Virus record (IMG/VR): IMGVR_UViG_3300035670_001174
Location: 1-25,037 of that record
Strand: one strand, 5' to 3'
DNA: 25,037 bases
From: a virus
Below the pieces are notes generated by a model. It saw nothing but the letters and a program-made list of their open reading frames with translations. It was not told the origin of the DNA and searched no databases. The translations under genes and the position numbers were made by a program. Below are positions 15,164-21,779 of the stretch, in pieces (within the stretch, counting starts at the first letter, position 1; every line of letters starts with the position of its first letter).

Positions 15164-16251
15164 TAAATCACGTTGTTAATTAAATCGTAGCTTTCTTCGA
15201 ACTCTAAAGTGTAATTTATCTTTTTGTTGTTTAGGTTCTTTTCTTTGTTAAAATCTTTTGTTTTCATTTTAACGGGTTTCCCGTCTAATAAAATTCGTTC
15301 GCTTAAAAGTAACTGCTGAAGATTTGAGTTAAAGGATTCGTCTACCCATCCCGTATTTACTCTATGGGTTATAATTCCGTTCGTGTTAAATACTTGTCGT
15401 TGGTTTAGGTTTGTGTCCCATTGTGCAGAAGCCCCTATTTTTTGCATTAAATTAAACTCGCTTGTGGTTGTGTTTAAACTTTGGTAGGAGGCTTTGAAAA
15501 AGAATTCACGTTGCCAAGTTCCGTACATATTGATAAAGTCCACTACTTGTACATCGTAGTAGCATTCTTCTATTGGGTAAAACGTAGCCTCCCAAACTAA
15601 GTTGGAAAAAGTATCAAACACTTCTACTTTATTTCCCGTCAAATAATAAGGAGAATAAACGCGGTAAAGGTTGTAAATCCCGTCCGCAGTAATGTTATTC
15701 GTAAAACTTAAACCCGTTTGAAGTTGCGTATATTTTACGGACCATCCGTTTTCTAAATAACTGACAAACGTTCCCGCTCTTTGTAAAGGGTTGGATATTG
15801 GAAAATTATTCGCGCCGCTCCAAAAATAATAATTCTTCGGCTCTAAATGTACTGCGTATAAAGAAGCAGGGTTAACACCTTGTTGATAATATCCGTAACC
15901 ATCGTAAGCATAAAAATTAAGCGTGTCAATTAGTACGTAAGTTCCCGCGATTAGGTAATATCTTTTGACGTCTACTAGTATGTATTCGTCAACATTTAAC
16001 AAAGCCGTGTTAGAGCTAAAGTTGTTTTGAAAACTATCGTGCTTTATATACTCCATTAAGTACGGAGAAATGTTATATAGCGTTTGCGTATTGTTACTTG
16101 CGGGAATTAACTTTTCGAGCGTGTAACTTGGTAAAGTTGGGGGTGTTGTTCCGTCTTTATAAATGTATAGTTCTATTTTACTTCCTGTTTGCCCTACTAC
16201 GTCTATTTCTAAAATAAACGGGCTTCTAACGTATATTTCACTTATAGCCAT
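15163..16251 (-). CDS. Tail protein, probably distal tail/baseplate component
   Basis: The 362-residue protein is beta-rich and acidic to neutral. It opens with SEIYVRSPFILEIDV (4-18) and IELYIYKDG, which looks like an immunoglobulin or fibronectin-like strand pattern. It continues with many aromatic residues (NFYAYDGYGYYQQGVNP, about 111-127) and closes with a helical/strand segment (KKINYTLEFEESYDLI). It sits between the gp10-like protein and the hub-like protein and touches the latter by one base (TAATG). A distal tail role is inferred from order; no specific family signature is clear. Confidence 0.55.
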   Translation of the reverse strand: MAISEIYVRSPFILEIDVVGQTGSKIELYIYKDGTTPPTLPSYTLEKLIPASNNTQTLYNISPYLMEYIKHDSFQNNFSSNTALLNVDEYILVDVKRYYLIAGTYVLIDTLNFYAYDGYGYYQQGVNPASLYAVHLEPKNYYFWSGANNFPISNPLQRAGTFVSYLENGWSVKYTQLQTGLSFTNNITADGIYNLYRVYSPYYLTGNKVEVFDTFSNLVWEATFYPIEECYYDVQVVDFINMYGTWQREFFFKASYQSLNTTTSEFNLMQKIGASAQWDTNLNQRQVFNTNGIITHRVNTGWVDESFNSNLQQLLLSERILLDGKPVKMKTKDFNKEKNLNNKKINYTLEFEESYDLINNVI

Positions 16252-16774
16252 AATTCTTCATATTTTCTTTCATTATTGTATCTAGCATTTTTTCTGCTTC
16301 CAAACCGTAAGCATCTATCATTTCGTTTGGTAATGTTTTAAATGCCTGTTCAAATGGCTTGGTAAAAAACATACTAGGCTTTATTCCTTTTTGCCAAATA
16401 GAACGAGTAATTATAAATGCTGTGGCATCGCTACTTAAAAACCTTCCTTTCTTGTCTCTAAACTGAATGCCTCGATATTTAACCCATTTTTTTATGCCTT
16501 CGGTTAACCCTCCTTTTTTACCCGAACCCGAACCAAACCTAAAGTTACTTAGGCTTCGTCCACTACTTACACCCTTTACCCCTTGGTCTTGGTAAAACCC
16601 GTATTCCTCCATTTCAAAAAATAAACGAATAGAATTAGGCATAACCTTTACTTCAGCGTTTAACGAATCTTTTAATTTGCCTGAAGCAGATTTTTGACGT
16701 AGGTTATTTTTCGCGTTTTTTATAACAATATCGCGAAACTTTTCTAAGGCTTGTAATTGTAGTTCTTTTTCCAT
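16238..16774 (-). CDS. HK97 gp10-like tail completion protein
   Basis: Read from the ATG at 16774 this is 178 residues. A helical start (LQALEKFRDIVIKNAKNNL) leads to KLKDSLNAEVKV and the EEYGFYQDQGVKG block. A GSGSGKKGG-type loop and GLTEGIKKWVKYRGI (about 95-109) follow, then AFIITRSIWQKGIKPSMFF and KPFEQAFK. These blocks, especially the G-KG loop and the R-W-KGI--S-F end, are the signature of HK97 gp10-like proteins that join or finish the tail. The frame extends two codons to a TTG at 16780, but the ATG forms a TAATG junction with the previous gene, so I prefer it. Confidence 0.8.
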   Translation of the reverse strand: MEKELQLQALEKFRDIVIKNAKNNLRQKSASGKLKDSLNAEVKVMPNSIRLFFEMEEYGFYQDQGVKGVSSGRSLSNFRFGSGSGKKGGLTEGIKKWVKYRGIQFRDKKGRFLSSDATAFIITRSIWQKGIKPSMFFTKPFEQAFKTLPNEMIDAYGLEAEKMLDTIMKENMKNYGYK

Positions 16775-17229
16775 TAACAACGTGTCATATCGTTAGGGAA
16801 ATCTACGTCGAATGTCATTGCCCACCCTGCTAGATAGTTTTCGAATCGCTCGGTAAAAGGTTCGCAAGTAGGAGAGCCGTTAAGTTGGTAAAGGTTATCC
16901 CATATGTTTCCGTGTTTTAGCATTTCGAAGGCTCGGTTTAATATAGCTAATTGAGTATTCAAAACGTCTATTTCGTTGTCCGCAGTTTCGAACGTGTTAG
17001 GCGCTTCCTCTTTGCGTTGGCTTACGTTATCCATCGCAAGTAAAGTAACGTTAGCGGTCATTACGTTATCATTAAACGTAACCTGATTAACCATAACGTG
17101 AACTAACGGAAATATAGTTTGTTTGCCTAAATCAACGTTGAATATCGAACCTTGCGAAACGGTGTTTACTAAAGGGTCGGAGTTAAAATGCGTTTTTAGT
17201 TGGTCTAGTAGTGAGTAATAGCCGTTCAT
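16774..17229 (-). CDS. Tail terminator-like protein
   Basis: The 151-residue protein starts with YSLLDQLKTHFNSDPLVNTV, the opening helix typical of tail terminator/gpU-like and related proteins. FPLVHVMVNQVTFNDNVMT follows, then a NEIDVLNTQLAILNRAFEML helix (about 84-103) and a strand-rich C-terminus (CEPFTERFENYLAGWAMTF). It starts at an ATGA overlap with the -1 frame ORF, which places translation termination of that frame exactly at this gene's start. The role is inferred from length, order and the FxxRFENxLAGW block shared by such phage proteins. Confidence 0.6.
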   Translation of the reverse strand: MNGYYSLLDQLKTHFNSDPLVNTVSQGSIFNVDLGKQTIFPLVHVMVNQVTFNDNVMTANVTLLAMDNVSQRKEEAPNTFETADNEIDVLNTQLAILNRAFEMLKHGNIWDNLYQLNGSPTCEPFTERFENYLAGWAMTFDVDFPNDMTRC

Positions 17230-17498
17230 AATCTAGGTTTTTTTATTTCCATAATTTCTATTTCTGTTTTTTCTGCTTCGAAGGTAAGATAGGTAAGGCA
17301 TTTAAATAATCCGTATTTTGTAACTTCGTCATATTTTGTAAGGTCTCCTTTAGCAAGTCCGTATATGCTTGAATACCAACCCCATTTTTTTCCAAACTGA
17401 GTTCTTGCGCTAAAGTCGCTTGTTCTTGAGTCATCTTCTTCGTTTCCGTTTTTAAATAGTTTAGGGTAGCGGTTAATAACTCGCTTCCTAAAGTCCAA
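17226..17498 (-). CDS. -1 frame C-terminal extension of the tail chaperone (GT-like)
   Basis: This frame overlaps the last third of the 242-residue gene in the -1 frame. It has no ATG start (the first possible start is the TTG at 17498) but remains open further upstream. Its product after the junction (FGKKWGWYSSIYGLAKGD, then DEVTKYGLFKCLTYLTFEAE) looks like a true folded domain and resembles conserved segments I recall from other Bacteroidota phages. The stop overlaps the next gene's ATG. With slippery sequences in the overlap, the likely product is a 253-residue fusion made by -1 frameshifting, like lambda gpGT. Independent TTG initiation is the alternative. Confidence 0.65.
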   Translation of the reverse strand: MDFRKRVINRYPKLFKNGNEEDDSRTSDFSARTQFGKKWGWYSSIYGLAKGDLTKYDEVTKYGLFKCLTYLTFEAEKTEIEIMEIKKPRL

Positions 17499-17986
17499 AA
17501 AAAAACGCTTGCTCCTATTGCTATGTCCATAGGCGCGTACTTCATTGCTTCGCTGAATTCAGATGCTCCGTTATATTCTAAAATGTTATATTTTTCTTTT
17601 CGTGTTTCCGTAATTGGTCGGTACATTACTGCCATGGCTTTGTTATAATCGTCCCAATTAGATAGGTAATTGTCTAAATCTACGTATTCCCCGAAACTTA
17701 TATTTTCTAAGTCGGGAATAAATCCGTATTCAATATTTCCAATTTTGAATCTAGGTTGAAACTTTGGCTTAACTGAAAATATTTGATTAAAATGTAAAAC
17801 CAAATCGTTAATGCTAGTTAGCTTCATTTTAACAACCTCCTTTAATTCTATTCCGCAAAATATTTCAATCATTTTTTGCGCTATAAATTCTTCGTCGTTT
17901 GAATTCTTTTGAACCTTCAGGAATTTTTGATAATTCATTAAAGGAATTTCGCTAATTGAACTAGGAATAGTTATTTCGACTTTCAT
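17258..17986 (-). CDS. Tail assembly chaperone-like protein (G-like)
   Basis: The 242-residue protein opens KVEITIPSSISEIPLMNYQK, then has a helical body. Central parts include IEYGFIPDLENISFGEYVDL (about 88-107) and NYLSNWDDYNKAMAVMYRPI. It ends with two helices and a basic tail (LPSKQKKQK). It lies between the terminase and the tail genes and carries an overlapping -1 frame, which is the usual organisation of lambda G/GT tail chaperones that guide tape measure assembly. The frame-0 tail (NGVGIQAYTDLLKETLQNMT...) also looks like real protein, so both frames may be used. The function is inferred from this arrangement. Confidence 0.65.
   Translation of the reverse strand: MKVEITIPSSISEIPLMNYQKFLKVQKNSNDEEFIAQKMIEIFCGIELKEVVKMKLTSINDLVLHFNQIFSVKPKFQPRFKIGNIEYGFIPDLENISFGEYVDLDNYLSNWDDYNKAMAVMYRPITETRKEKYNILEYNGASEFSEAMKYAPMDIAIGASVFFWTLGSELLTATLNYLKTETKKMTQEQATLAQELSLEKNGVGIQAYTDLLKETLQNMTKLQNTDYLNALPILPSKQKKQK
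17450..17505 (-). promoter_or_regulatory. Two candidate -1 frameshift slippery sites
   Basis: In the zero frame of the 242-residue gene the minus strand carries nine T in a row (17505-17497; codons GTT TTT TTT TGG). Further on it carries T TTA AAA (17456-17450; codons TTA AAA), a canonical X XXY YYZ heptamer. Slippage by one base at either site enters the overlapping frame that ends at 17226. The second site is nearer the strongly conserved-looking part. No pseudoknot or anti-Shine-Dalgarno stimulator could be judged by eye. Confidence 0.6.
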
Positions 17987-17996
17987 ATATAATTAA

Positions 17997-18179
17997 TTAT
18001 TTATTTTGATTTTTGTAACTCATGGCAACTTCATAAGCCTTCAAAAGCATTTCGAAGTGAACGGGAAACCTTTGCATATTGTTAAACATTATTTGCACCC
18101 TTACGCCCTTACGTTCGTAAATGTATTCTTCTACGGCGCGAATCATTACTAACATATCGTCCGTCTTACCGTATTGCAT
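17997..18179 (-). CDS. Small protein of unknown function
   Basis: The 60-residue protein (MQYGKTDDMLVMIRAVEEYI..., with PVHFEMLLKAYEVAMSYKN at its end) looks entirely helical. It overlaps the terminase large subunit gene by 14 bases and is followed after 10 bases by the chaperone-like gene. I do not recognise it. Its place between packaging and tail genes gives no clear hint. Confidence 0.65.
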   Translation of the reverse strand: MQYGKTDDMLVMIRAVEEYIYERKGVRVQIMFNNMQRFPVHFEMLLKAYEVAMSYKNQNK

Positions 18180-19326
18180 AGCTTCCGTAATTTGCTCCTA
18201 TGCCCAACGTTTCCATTTCGTGGTAACGAAAAGCATCAATAGCGTGGTTATTAAAGTCGATAGGCTTATTTAATCGTTTGCCTTGTTTGTCCGTGTCCCA
18301 AACATACGAGCGCAATTCTTTGATTAAATTACCGCTGTTCGCAGTAACTAAGTATTCGTTACGTTGGATAACATCTATTCCGTAATTAATCGAATCCTTA
18401 CCTTTTGTTACCCCTTTAATCGTTATTCCGTAGCGTTTAATTTCGTCTATTGATTTGGGTTCGGAACTATCCGCGTAAACGGGTACGTGTTTTGGTAGGA
18501 GTTTCGCTATTTCGCTATTTAATAACCCTGTTTGGTATGCTACCTCGTTAACTATTCGTTGCCCGTTGTAATTGTATATTTCTATTATCGCAGTCGGGTC
18601 GTTGGTATATCCAAAGTCCAAACCTATACCGAGTAACTTTGCTTCTTTGGGTATCGTGTCTATTTGTTTCCAATTACTGAAAACTACCCCCTCCAACATT
18701 CCTAACTGCCCTTCGCCGTAAACTTTCCACCAATTAGCCCAATATGTAGACGTTTTCGCTTTCTCTTTGTTCTTTTCGATTTGTTCGATAATGCTTTGGT
18801 CAAGTGCTTCGTTGTCTTTGTAGGTCAATATTAAAAAATCCGAATCGGGTTCGTTCTTTAATTCAGTATGCACCCAAAATTCGTTAGCAGGGTTAAAATC
18901 TAAATAAACCTCCTTTCGTGTTCGAATAGCTAACTCGTTATAGGAATCAAATGTAACGTTATTACATTCGTTGATATAAAGAATGTCGCGCCTTGCTCCC
19001 CGTAGTTTACTCGAATCGTCTGCGGAAAAGAATTCAATAACGCTTCCATTGGCGAACTCGTAACGCAGTAAAGATTTGTTAAACCTATCTTCGAAGAATC
19101 GTCCCGTCCATTTCATTATTTTTAGGAAATCCTTTAGCGCGCCCCTTCGTAAATGGGGAATCGTTTCCGCTACTATACTTATTTCCAAACCTTCCTGCCT
19201 TGCGGCTTTGTCAATTAACACGGGTATTATTCCGAACGTCTTACCCGCCGAAGTTCCACCCTGAATAATCTTAATCCGTTTTTTAAGATTTAGAATCTTC
19301 CGAATCGCTGTTGTCTTCCGAAACAT
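18166..19326 (-). CDS. terL: Terminase large subunit (PBSX type)
   Basis: The 386-residue protein has both terminase domains. ATPase: Walker A GGTSAGKT (23-30), Walker B with catalytic Glu in DILYINE (114-120), and the coupling region YLDFNPANEFWV (141-152). Nuclease: LDFGYTNDPTA (236-246, Asp237), YADSSEPKSI (285-294, Asp286) and NNHAIDAFRY (359-368, Asp364), the three acidic metal ligands of the RNase H-like fold. The order and motifs match PBSX-family TerL. It powers DNA translocation into the prohead and cuts the concatemer. It overlaps the small subunit gene by 44 bases. Confidence 0.95.
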   Translation of the reverse strand: MFRKTTAIRKILNLKKRIKIIQGGTSAGKTFGIIPVLIDKAARQEGLEISIVAETIPHLRRGALKDFLKIMKWTGRFFEDRFNKSLLRYEFANGSVIEFFSADDSSKLRGARRDILYINECNNVTFDSYNELAIRTRKEVYLDFNPANEFWVHTELKNEPDSDFLILTYKDNEALDQSIIEQIEKNKEKAKTSTYWANWWKVYGEGQLGMLEGVVFSNWKQIDTIPKEAKLLGIGLDFGYTNDPTAIIEIYNYNGQRIVNEVAYQTGLLNSEIAKLLPKHVPVYADSSEPKSIDEIKRYGITIKGVTKGKDSINYGIDVIQRNEYLVTANSGNLIKELRSYVWDTDKQGKRLNKPIDFNNHAIDAFRYHEMETLGIGANYGSYAIR

Positions 19327-19729
19327 CGGGGAATAATGGTTGTTCGACGTTGGTAATTTCTTTTTTCTCTACTAAGTTGTTTAGACGTGCCGTAATGCTT
19401 GCGTTATAGATTCCTGCCATACCACCTCCGATTTGGTCGTTTCGAACCTCCCTACGTATACGCGTAACGATAGTTGAAAATCGCTTGTATCTATTATTCG
19501 AATTTGCAAAATAATTCGATAGGTCTTGAATTATTCCTAAATCCGCGCAGTAACATTCAAAGCCTTCTATGGTTAAAGGTCGTTCAAGTTCGCTATATTC
19601 GCTCCTACCTTCTTTACCTACGAAAGTATGTTTTAGAATAGGATTATTTTTTACGTGTCTTTTGTACTCCGTGAATAATTCCCAAAGGTGTTCGGGGCTA
19701 TGTATTTTATTTGGTCTTCCTTGTCCCAT
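19283..19729 (-). CDS. terS: Terminase small subunit / DNA-packaging protein
   Basis: The 148-residue protein begins GQGRPNKIHSPEHLWELFTE (2-21), the usual opening of Bacteroidota phage small terminases. It has TIEGFECYCADLGIIQDLSN (about 53-72), FSTIVTRIRREVRNDQIGGG (about 84-103) and GIYNASITARLNNLVEKKE (about 105-123), and ends in an acidic tail. The layout is a helix-turn-helix DNA recognition part followed by an oligomerisation helix. It is directly upstream of and overlaps the large subunit gene, as expected for the packaging initiation complex. Confidence 0.88.
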   Translation of the reverse strand: MGQGRPNKIHSPEHLWELFTEYKRHVKNNPILKHTFVGKEGRSEYSELERPLTIEGFECYCADLGIIQDLSNYFANSNNRYKRFSTIVTRIRREVRNDQIGGGMAGIYNASITARLNNLVEKKEITNVEQPLFPDVSEDNSDSEDSKS

Positions 19730-19889
19730 TGTTTTCGTGTTTTGATAGTTTAGATTCCTCGTAAGTAGACGAACAAACTGCTAAACGTTGGTCGGTGTCG
19801 GGAAATTCTTTATTCATCGTATCGTCCCCCATACAACGCATTACGAACTCTTTTTTTTCTTCGTTAGGATTCGGCTTCGGTAGTGGCAT
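19707..19889 (-). CDS. Small conserved phage protein with RCM...EFPD...AVC motif
   Basis: The 60-residue protein begins MPLPKPNPNEEKKEFVMRCM and continues with DDTMNKEFPDTDQRLAVCSS. The pattern FVxRCMxDxxMxxEFPDxxQRxAVC is one I recall in many phage proteins, alone or attached to head proteases and portals, but its role is not known to me. The two cysteines (near 19 and 39) may bind metal or form a disulphide. It overlaps its neighbours by 26 and 23 bases. Confidence 0.7.
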   Translation of the reverse strand: MPLPKPNPNEEKKEFVMRCMGDDTMNKEFPDTDQRLAVCSSTYEESKLSKHENNGTRKTK

Positions 19890-20259
19890 TTTCTTCTTTG
19901 TAAATTGAATATAGCTTGTTTAACTTGTTTACGATTTCCCTAACGCAACTACCGCAGGAAGTAGGTTGCATTCTTTGCTTAAATACTCGGTTGTAAATCT
20001 TTAATAACTCCCTTTGTTGGTTAGGGCTAACGCTACTTTTTAGGTTAGTAAAAAATTCGTCTAGGTATTTATATTCGTCTTCTGTTAGGCATTCGGGTTT
20101 AGTGTACCTCCATAGGTCGTTTAGTTTTTGTTTGCGCTCCTCGCAACCGCAGTCCTCGCCTAGTACCCATTTAGCCACCTTTGCTATTCCTGTAACTTCT
20201 AAAATGTTTTCTACCGTGTCTCCTAGCCCTTCGGCTTGTTTTTTTCTTGGTCGTGCCAT
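19864..20259 (-). CDS. Hypothetical protein with two cysteine pairs
   Basis: The 131-residue protein begins with a basic ARPRKKQAEG and then a helix (VENILEVTGIAKVAKWVLG, about 16-34). DCGCEERKQKLNDLW follows at about 36-50. PTSCGSCVREIVNKLNKLY comes near 101-119. The CGC and CGSC pairs could hold a zinc ion. It starts six bases after the sigma-like gene and precedes the packaging genes, so it may be a small packaging or regulatory protein. I do not recognise a family with a known role. Confidence 0.7.
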   Translation of the reverse strand: MARPRKKQAEGLGDTVENILEVTGIAKVAKWVLGEDCGCEERKQKLNDLWRYTKPECLTEDEYKYLDEFFTNLKSSVSPNQQRELLKIYNRVFKQRMQPTSCGSCVREIVNKLNKLYSIYKEENATTEAES

Positions 20260-20265
20260 AGTTGT

Positions 20266-20799
20266 TTATTTAATAAATTCAAAATCTTCGTTTTTGTAAT
20301 CTTCGTAATCCTCCTTAAACTTATTCCTTACCTTACTTTTGCAGTTCTTTAACGTGTTGAAAATCGAACTCGAACTAATCGTAGTTTCTTTGGCTATGTC
20401 TCTAATACTTAAGTCCGTGTCTTTGTAAATTGTAAATAGTTGCTTGTCGTACCAATGCCAAGAATCAACTTCTTCGTAAATTTTAGCTAACATTCTTGAG
20501 TAGGCTTCTTCCTTTGGTAAGTTGGTTGGTTCGTCTTTTAGTAGGGGTAAGTTATCTAAGTTTACCATTTCTCCCTTTTTTTCGCTCTTAATATGTAATA
20601 AGTAAAGATTGCGTAGCACAAAATACATAAAACCTTTATTAACTTGCCCATTTTGAATAACGTTTTCGGGTTTGCAATATCGGTACAAACGTAAGTAGGC
20701 TTCCTGTACAATGTCTTCCGCGTAAAAATCTTCGCCAAAAGTTTTTACAAGTTTAACCCATTCTTTATGGTCTTTTGCGACTACGCTTACCCATTCCAT
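20266..20799 (-). CDS. Sigma-70-family-like factor
   Basis: The 177-residue protein has two parts typical of ECF-size sigma factors. A region 2-like helix set (about 10-75) contains DFYAEDIVQEAYLRLYRY (24-41) and GFMYFVLRNLYLLHIKSEK (56-74). A region 4-like helix-turn-helix (about 108-160) contains YDKQLFTIYKDTDLSIRDIA and SSSSIFNTLKNCKSKVR. Region 2 would bind the polymerase clamp and the -10 region; region 4 would bind the -35 region. It is the first gene of the packaging-structural operon, so it probably directs late transcription. That role is inferred. Confidence 0.82.
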   Translation of the reverse strand: MEWVSVVAKDHKEWVKLVKTFGEDFYAEDIVQEAYLRLYRYCKPENVIQNGQVNKGFMYFVLRNLYLLHIKSEKKGEMVNLDNLPLLKDEPTNLPKEEAYSRMLAKIYEEVDSWHWYDKQLFTIYKDTDLSIRDIAKETTISSSSIFNTLKNCKSKVRNKFKEDYEDYKNEDFEFIK

Positions 20800-20816
20800 T
20801 TTGTTTAATTTGTCAT

Positions 20817-20845
20817 CAAATATAATGTTTATATTTTAATTACAC
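20817..20845 (-). promoter_or_regulatory. Candidate promoter for the sigma/late operon
   Basis: TATATTTG on the minus strand (20824 to 20817) matches the Bacteroidota -7 element. The best -33 candidate 18 bases upstream is GTG (20845-20843), a poor match to TTG. It lies in the 46-base gap between the HTH-like gene and the sigma-like gene, about 18 bases before the ATG. No other promoter is seen for the next 20 kb. Confidence 0.45.
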
Positions 20846-21055
20846 TTATTTGAATCCTTTTTGTTGTCGGTAAACGTATTCGTCTAAGGTTCGAAGCGTT
20901 TTAATGCTTACCAATGCGCCCGACAAAAAACGGTCTATTGTATATTGATGCATTTTTAACCCTTTGGATTTAATTTCCTTTACTACTTGGTTTCGTGTTT
21001 TCGTAAGAAGAATCGATTTCAACTCCTTACGTAAGCTATTATCGTCTATAAACAT
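20846..21055 (-). CDS. Small HTH-like regulatory protein
   Basis: The 69-residue basic protein (MFIDDNSLRKELKSILLTKT...) has a helix-turn-helix-like pattern: a TRNQVVKEIKSKGLKMHQYT stretch (about 20-39), then a putative recognition helix IDRFLSGALVSIKTLRTLDEY. The spacing resembles small XRE-like proteins of phages. It is the last gene before the sigma-like gene. A role in the early-to-late switch is plausible from position but not shown. Confidence 0.6.
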   Translation of the reverse strand: MFIDDNSLRKELKSILLTKTRNQVVKEIKSKGLKMHQYTIDRFLSGALVSIKTLRTLDEYVYRQQKGFK

Positions 21056-21057
21056 AA

Positions 21058-21294
21058 TTAAAAGGGTAAATCGTCGTTTTCAATTATTTGCGTGTTAACT
21101 TGTTTAGGCGCTTCGTTGGTTCGAGGCTCGCTAAATGAACACGAAAAGTATTTAGTGCCTTTCGAAGATTCTTTTAACCATAACGCTATTTCCATTTCTT
21201 TTCCGTTTACATTGACTTTGCCTCGGTAGTCGGGTTGGTTACCTTGTTTTTTGTCATTCTTAAAAATTGCTCCCGTGTTTACTTTTGTTTCCAT
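21058..21294 (-). CDS. Small early protein with SSB-like acidic C-terminal tip
   Basis: The 78-residue protein has GAIFKNDKKQGNQPDYRGKV (8-27), VNGKEMEIALWLKESSKGT (about 29-47) and a KYFSCSFSEP strand, similar to the small DUF736-like beta-barrel proteins of phages. It ends IENDDLPF, closely like the DDDIPF tip with which bacterial SSB recruits replication and repair proteins. A role in binding DNA or host SSB partners is an inference. It is two bases from the downstream HTH-like gene. Confidence 0.6.
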   Translation of the reverse strand: METKVNTGAIFKNDKKQGNQPDYRGKVNVNGKEMEIALWLKESSKGTKYFSCSFSEPRTNEAPKQVNTQIIENDDLPF

Positions 21295-21297
21295 TTT

Positions 21298-21519
21298 TTA
21301 TTTATTTAAGTTTATTTCGTTTTCGTTTAGGCTATTGTTTAGAAAATCTTGTAGCCTTTCTACTATTTGCCATTCGCCTTCGTTTAGTGCTTCGTACTTG
21401 TATAGCTTACGTAGTTCCTGCTGAAGGTTCCAAAGAACTACAAACATATCTTTGCCTTTTGTTGCGCAGTAAAATTCGTGTTCGTCTTCGGGTAGGTCAA
21501 AGGTTAGTTTTGCTTTCAT
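21298..21519 (-). CDS. Small early phage protein, unknown function
   Basis: The 73-residue acidic protein opens KAKLTFDLPEDEHEFYCAT (2-20), a common beginning for small phage early proteins, then a helical part (MFVVLWNLQQELRKLYKYE). It is three bases from the SSB-tip gene and probably co-transcribed. The biochemical role is not known to me. Confidence 0.65.
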   Translation of the reverse strand: MKAKLTFDLPEDEHEFYCATKGKDMFVVLWNLQQELRKLYKYEALNEGEWQIVERLQDFLNNSLNENEINLNK

Positions 21520-21527
21520 ATTTCTTG

Positions 21528-21758
21528 TTATTGCATATCGCGATTTGCGATATAGGTTTCTTTGTAGTATTGTTCTGCATCATTTTTAGATGTTAAAGAA
21601 ATGCTCCCTTGAATATAAGCATCCATTATCTGCTCTTTCTCCATTTCTTTGGCTTGTTCAATTAGCAAATCTAATTGTTCCCATTCTATTTTACAAAATT
21701 GTGTGTTACCATACGATTCTAATTCTTTAACTAACCACTCTACTGCTGTTTGTTTCAT
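21528..21758 (-). CDS. Small helical protein, duplicate copy 1
   Basis: The 76-residue protein begins MKQTAVEWLVKELESYG and contains LLIEQAKEMEKEQIMDAYIQ. It is clearly related to the 77-residue protein at 21932-22165, sharing MKQTAV-WLV--L and QAK-MEKEQI, with 33 of 34 identical bases in one stretch. The two copies lie on either side of the tRNA-like gene. MEKEQI-type proteins of this size are frequent in Bacteroidota phages; their function is unknown to me. Confidence 0.75.
   Translation of the reverse strand: MKQTAVEWLVKELESYGNTQFCKIEWEQLDLLIEQAKEMEKEQIMDAYIQGSISLTSKNDAEQYYKETYIANRDMQ
21625..21658 (-). repeat. Direct repeat unit 1 within duplicated gene
   Basis: These 34 bases match 22035-22068 with one mismatch. 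They encode the QAK-MEKEQI segment of the two related small genes. The starts (17 identical bases from each ATG) also match, so the repeat reflects a gene duplication about 410 bases apart. Confidence 0.85.
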
Positions 21759-21779
21759 AGTTCTTGTTGTTTAAAAAAA

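Noticed and set aside
16775-16780. TTG start adding two residues to the gp10-like protein
   Set aside because: The ATG at 16774 forms a TAATG junction with the upstream gene and is the simpler start.
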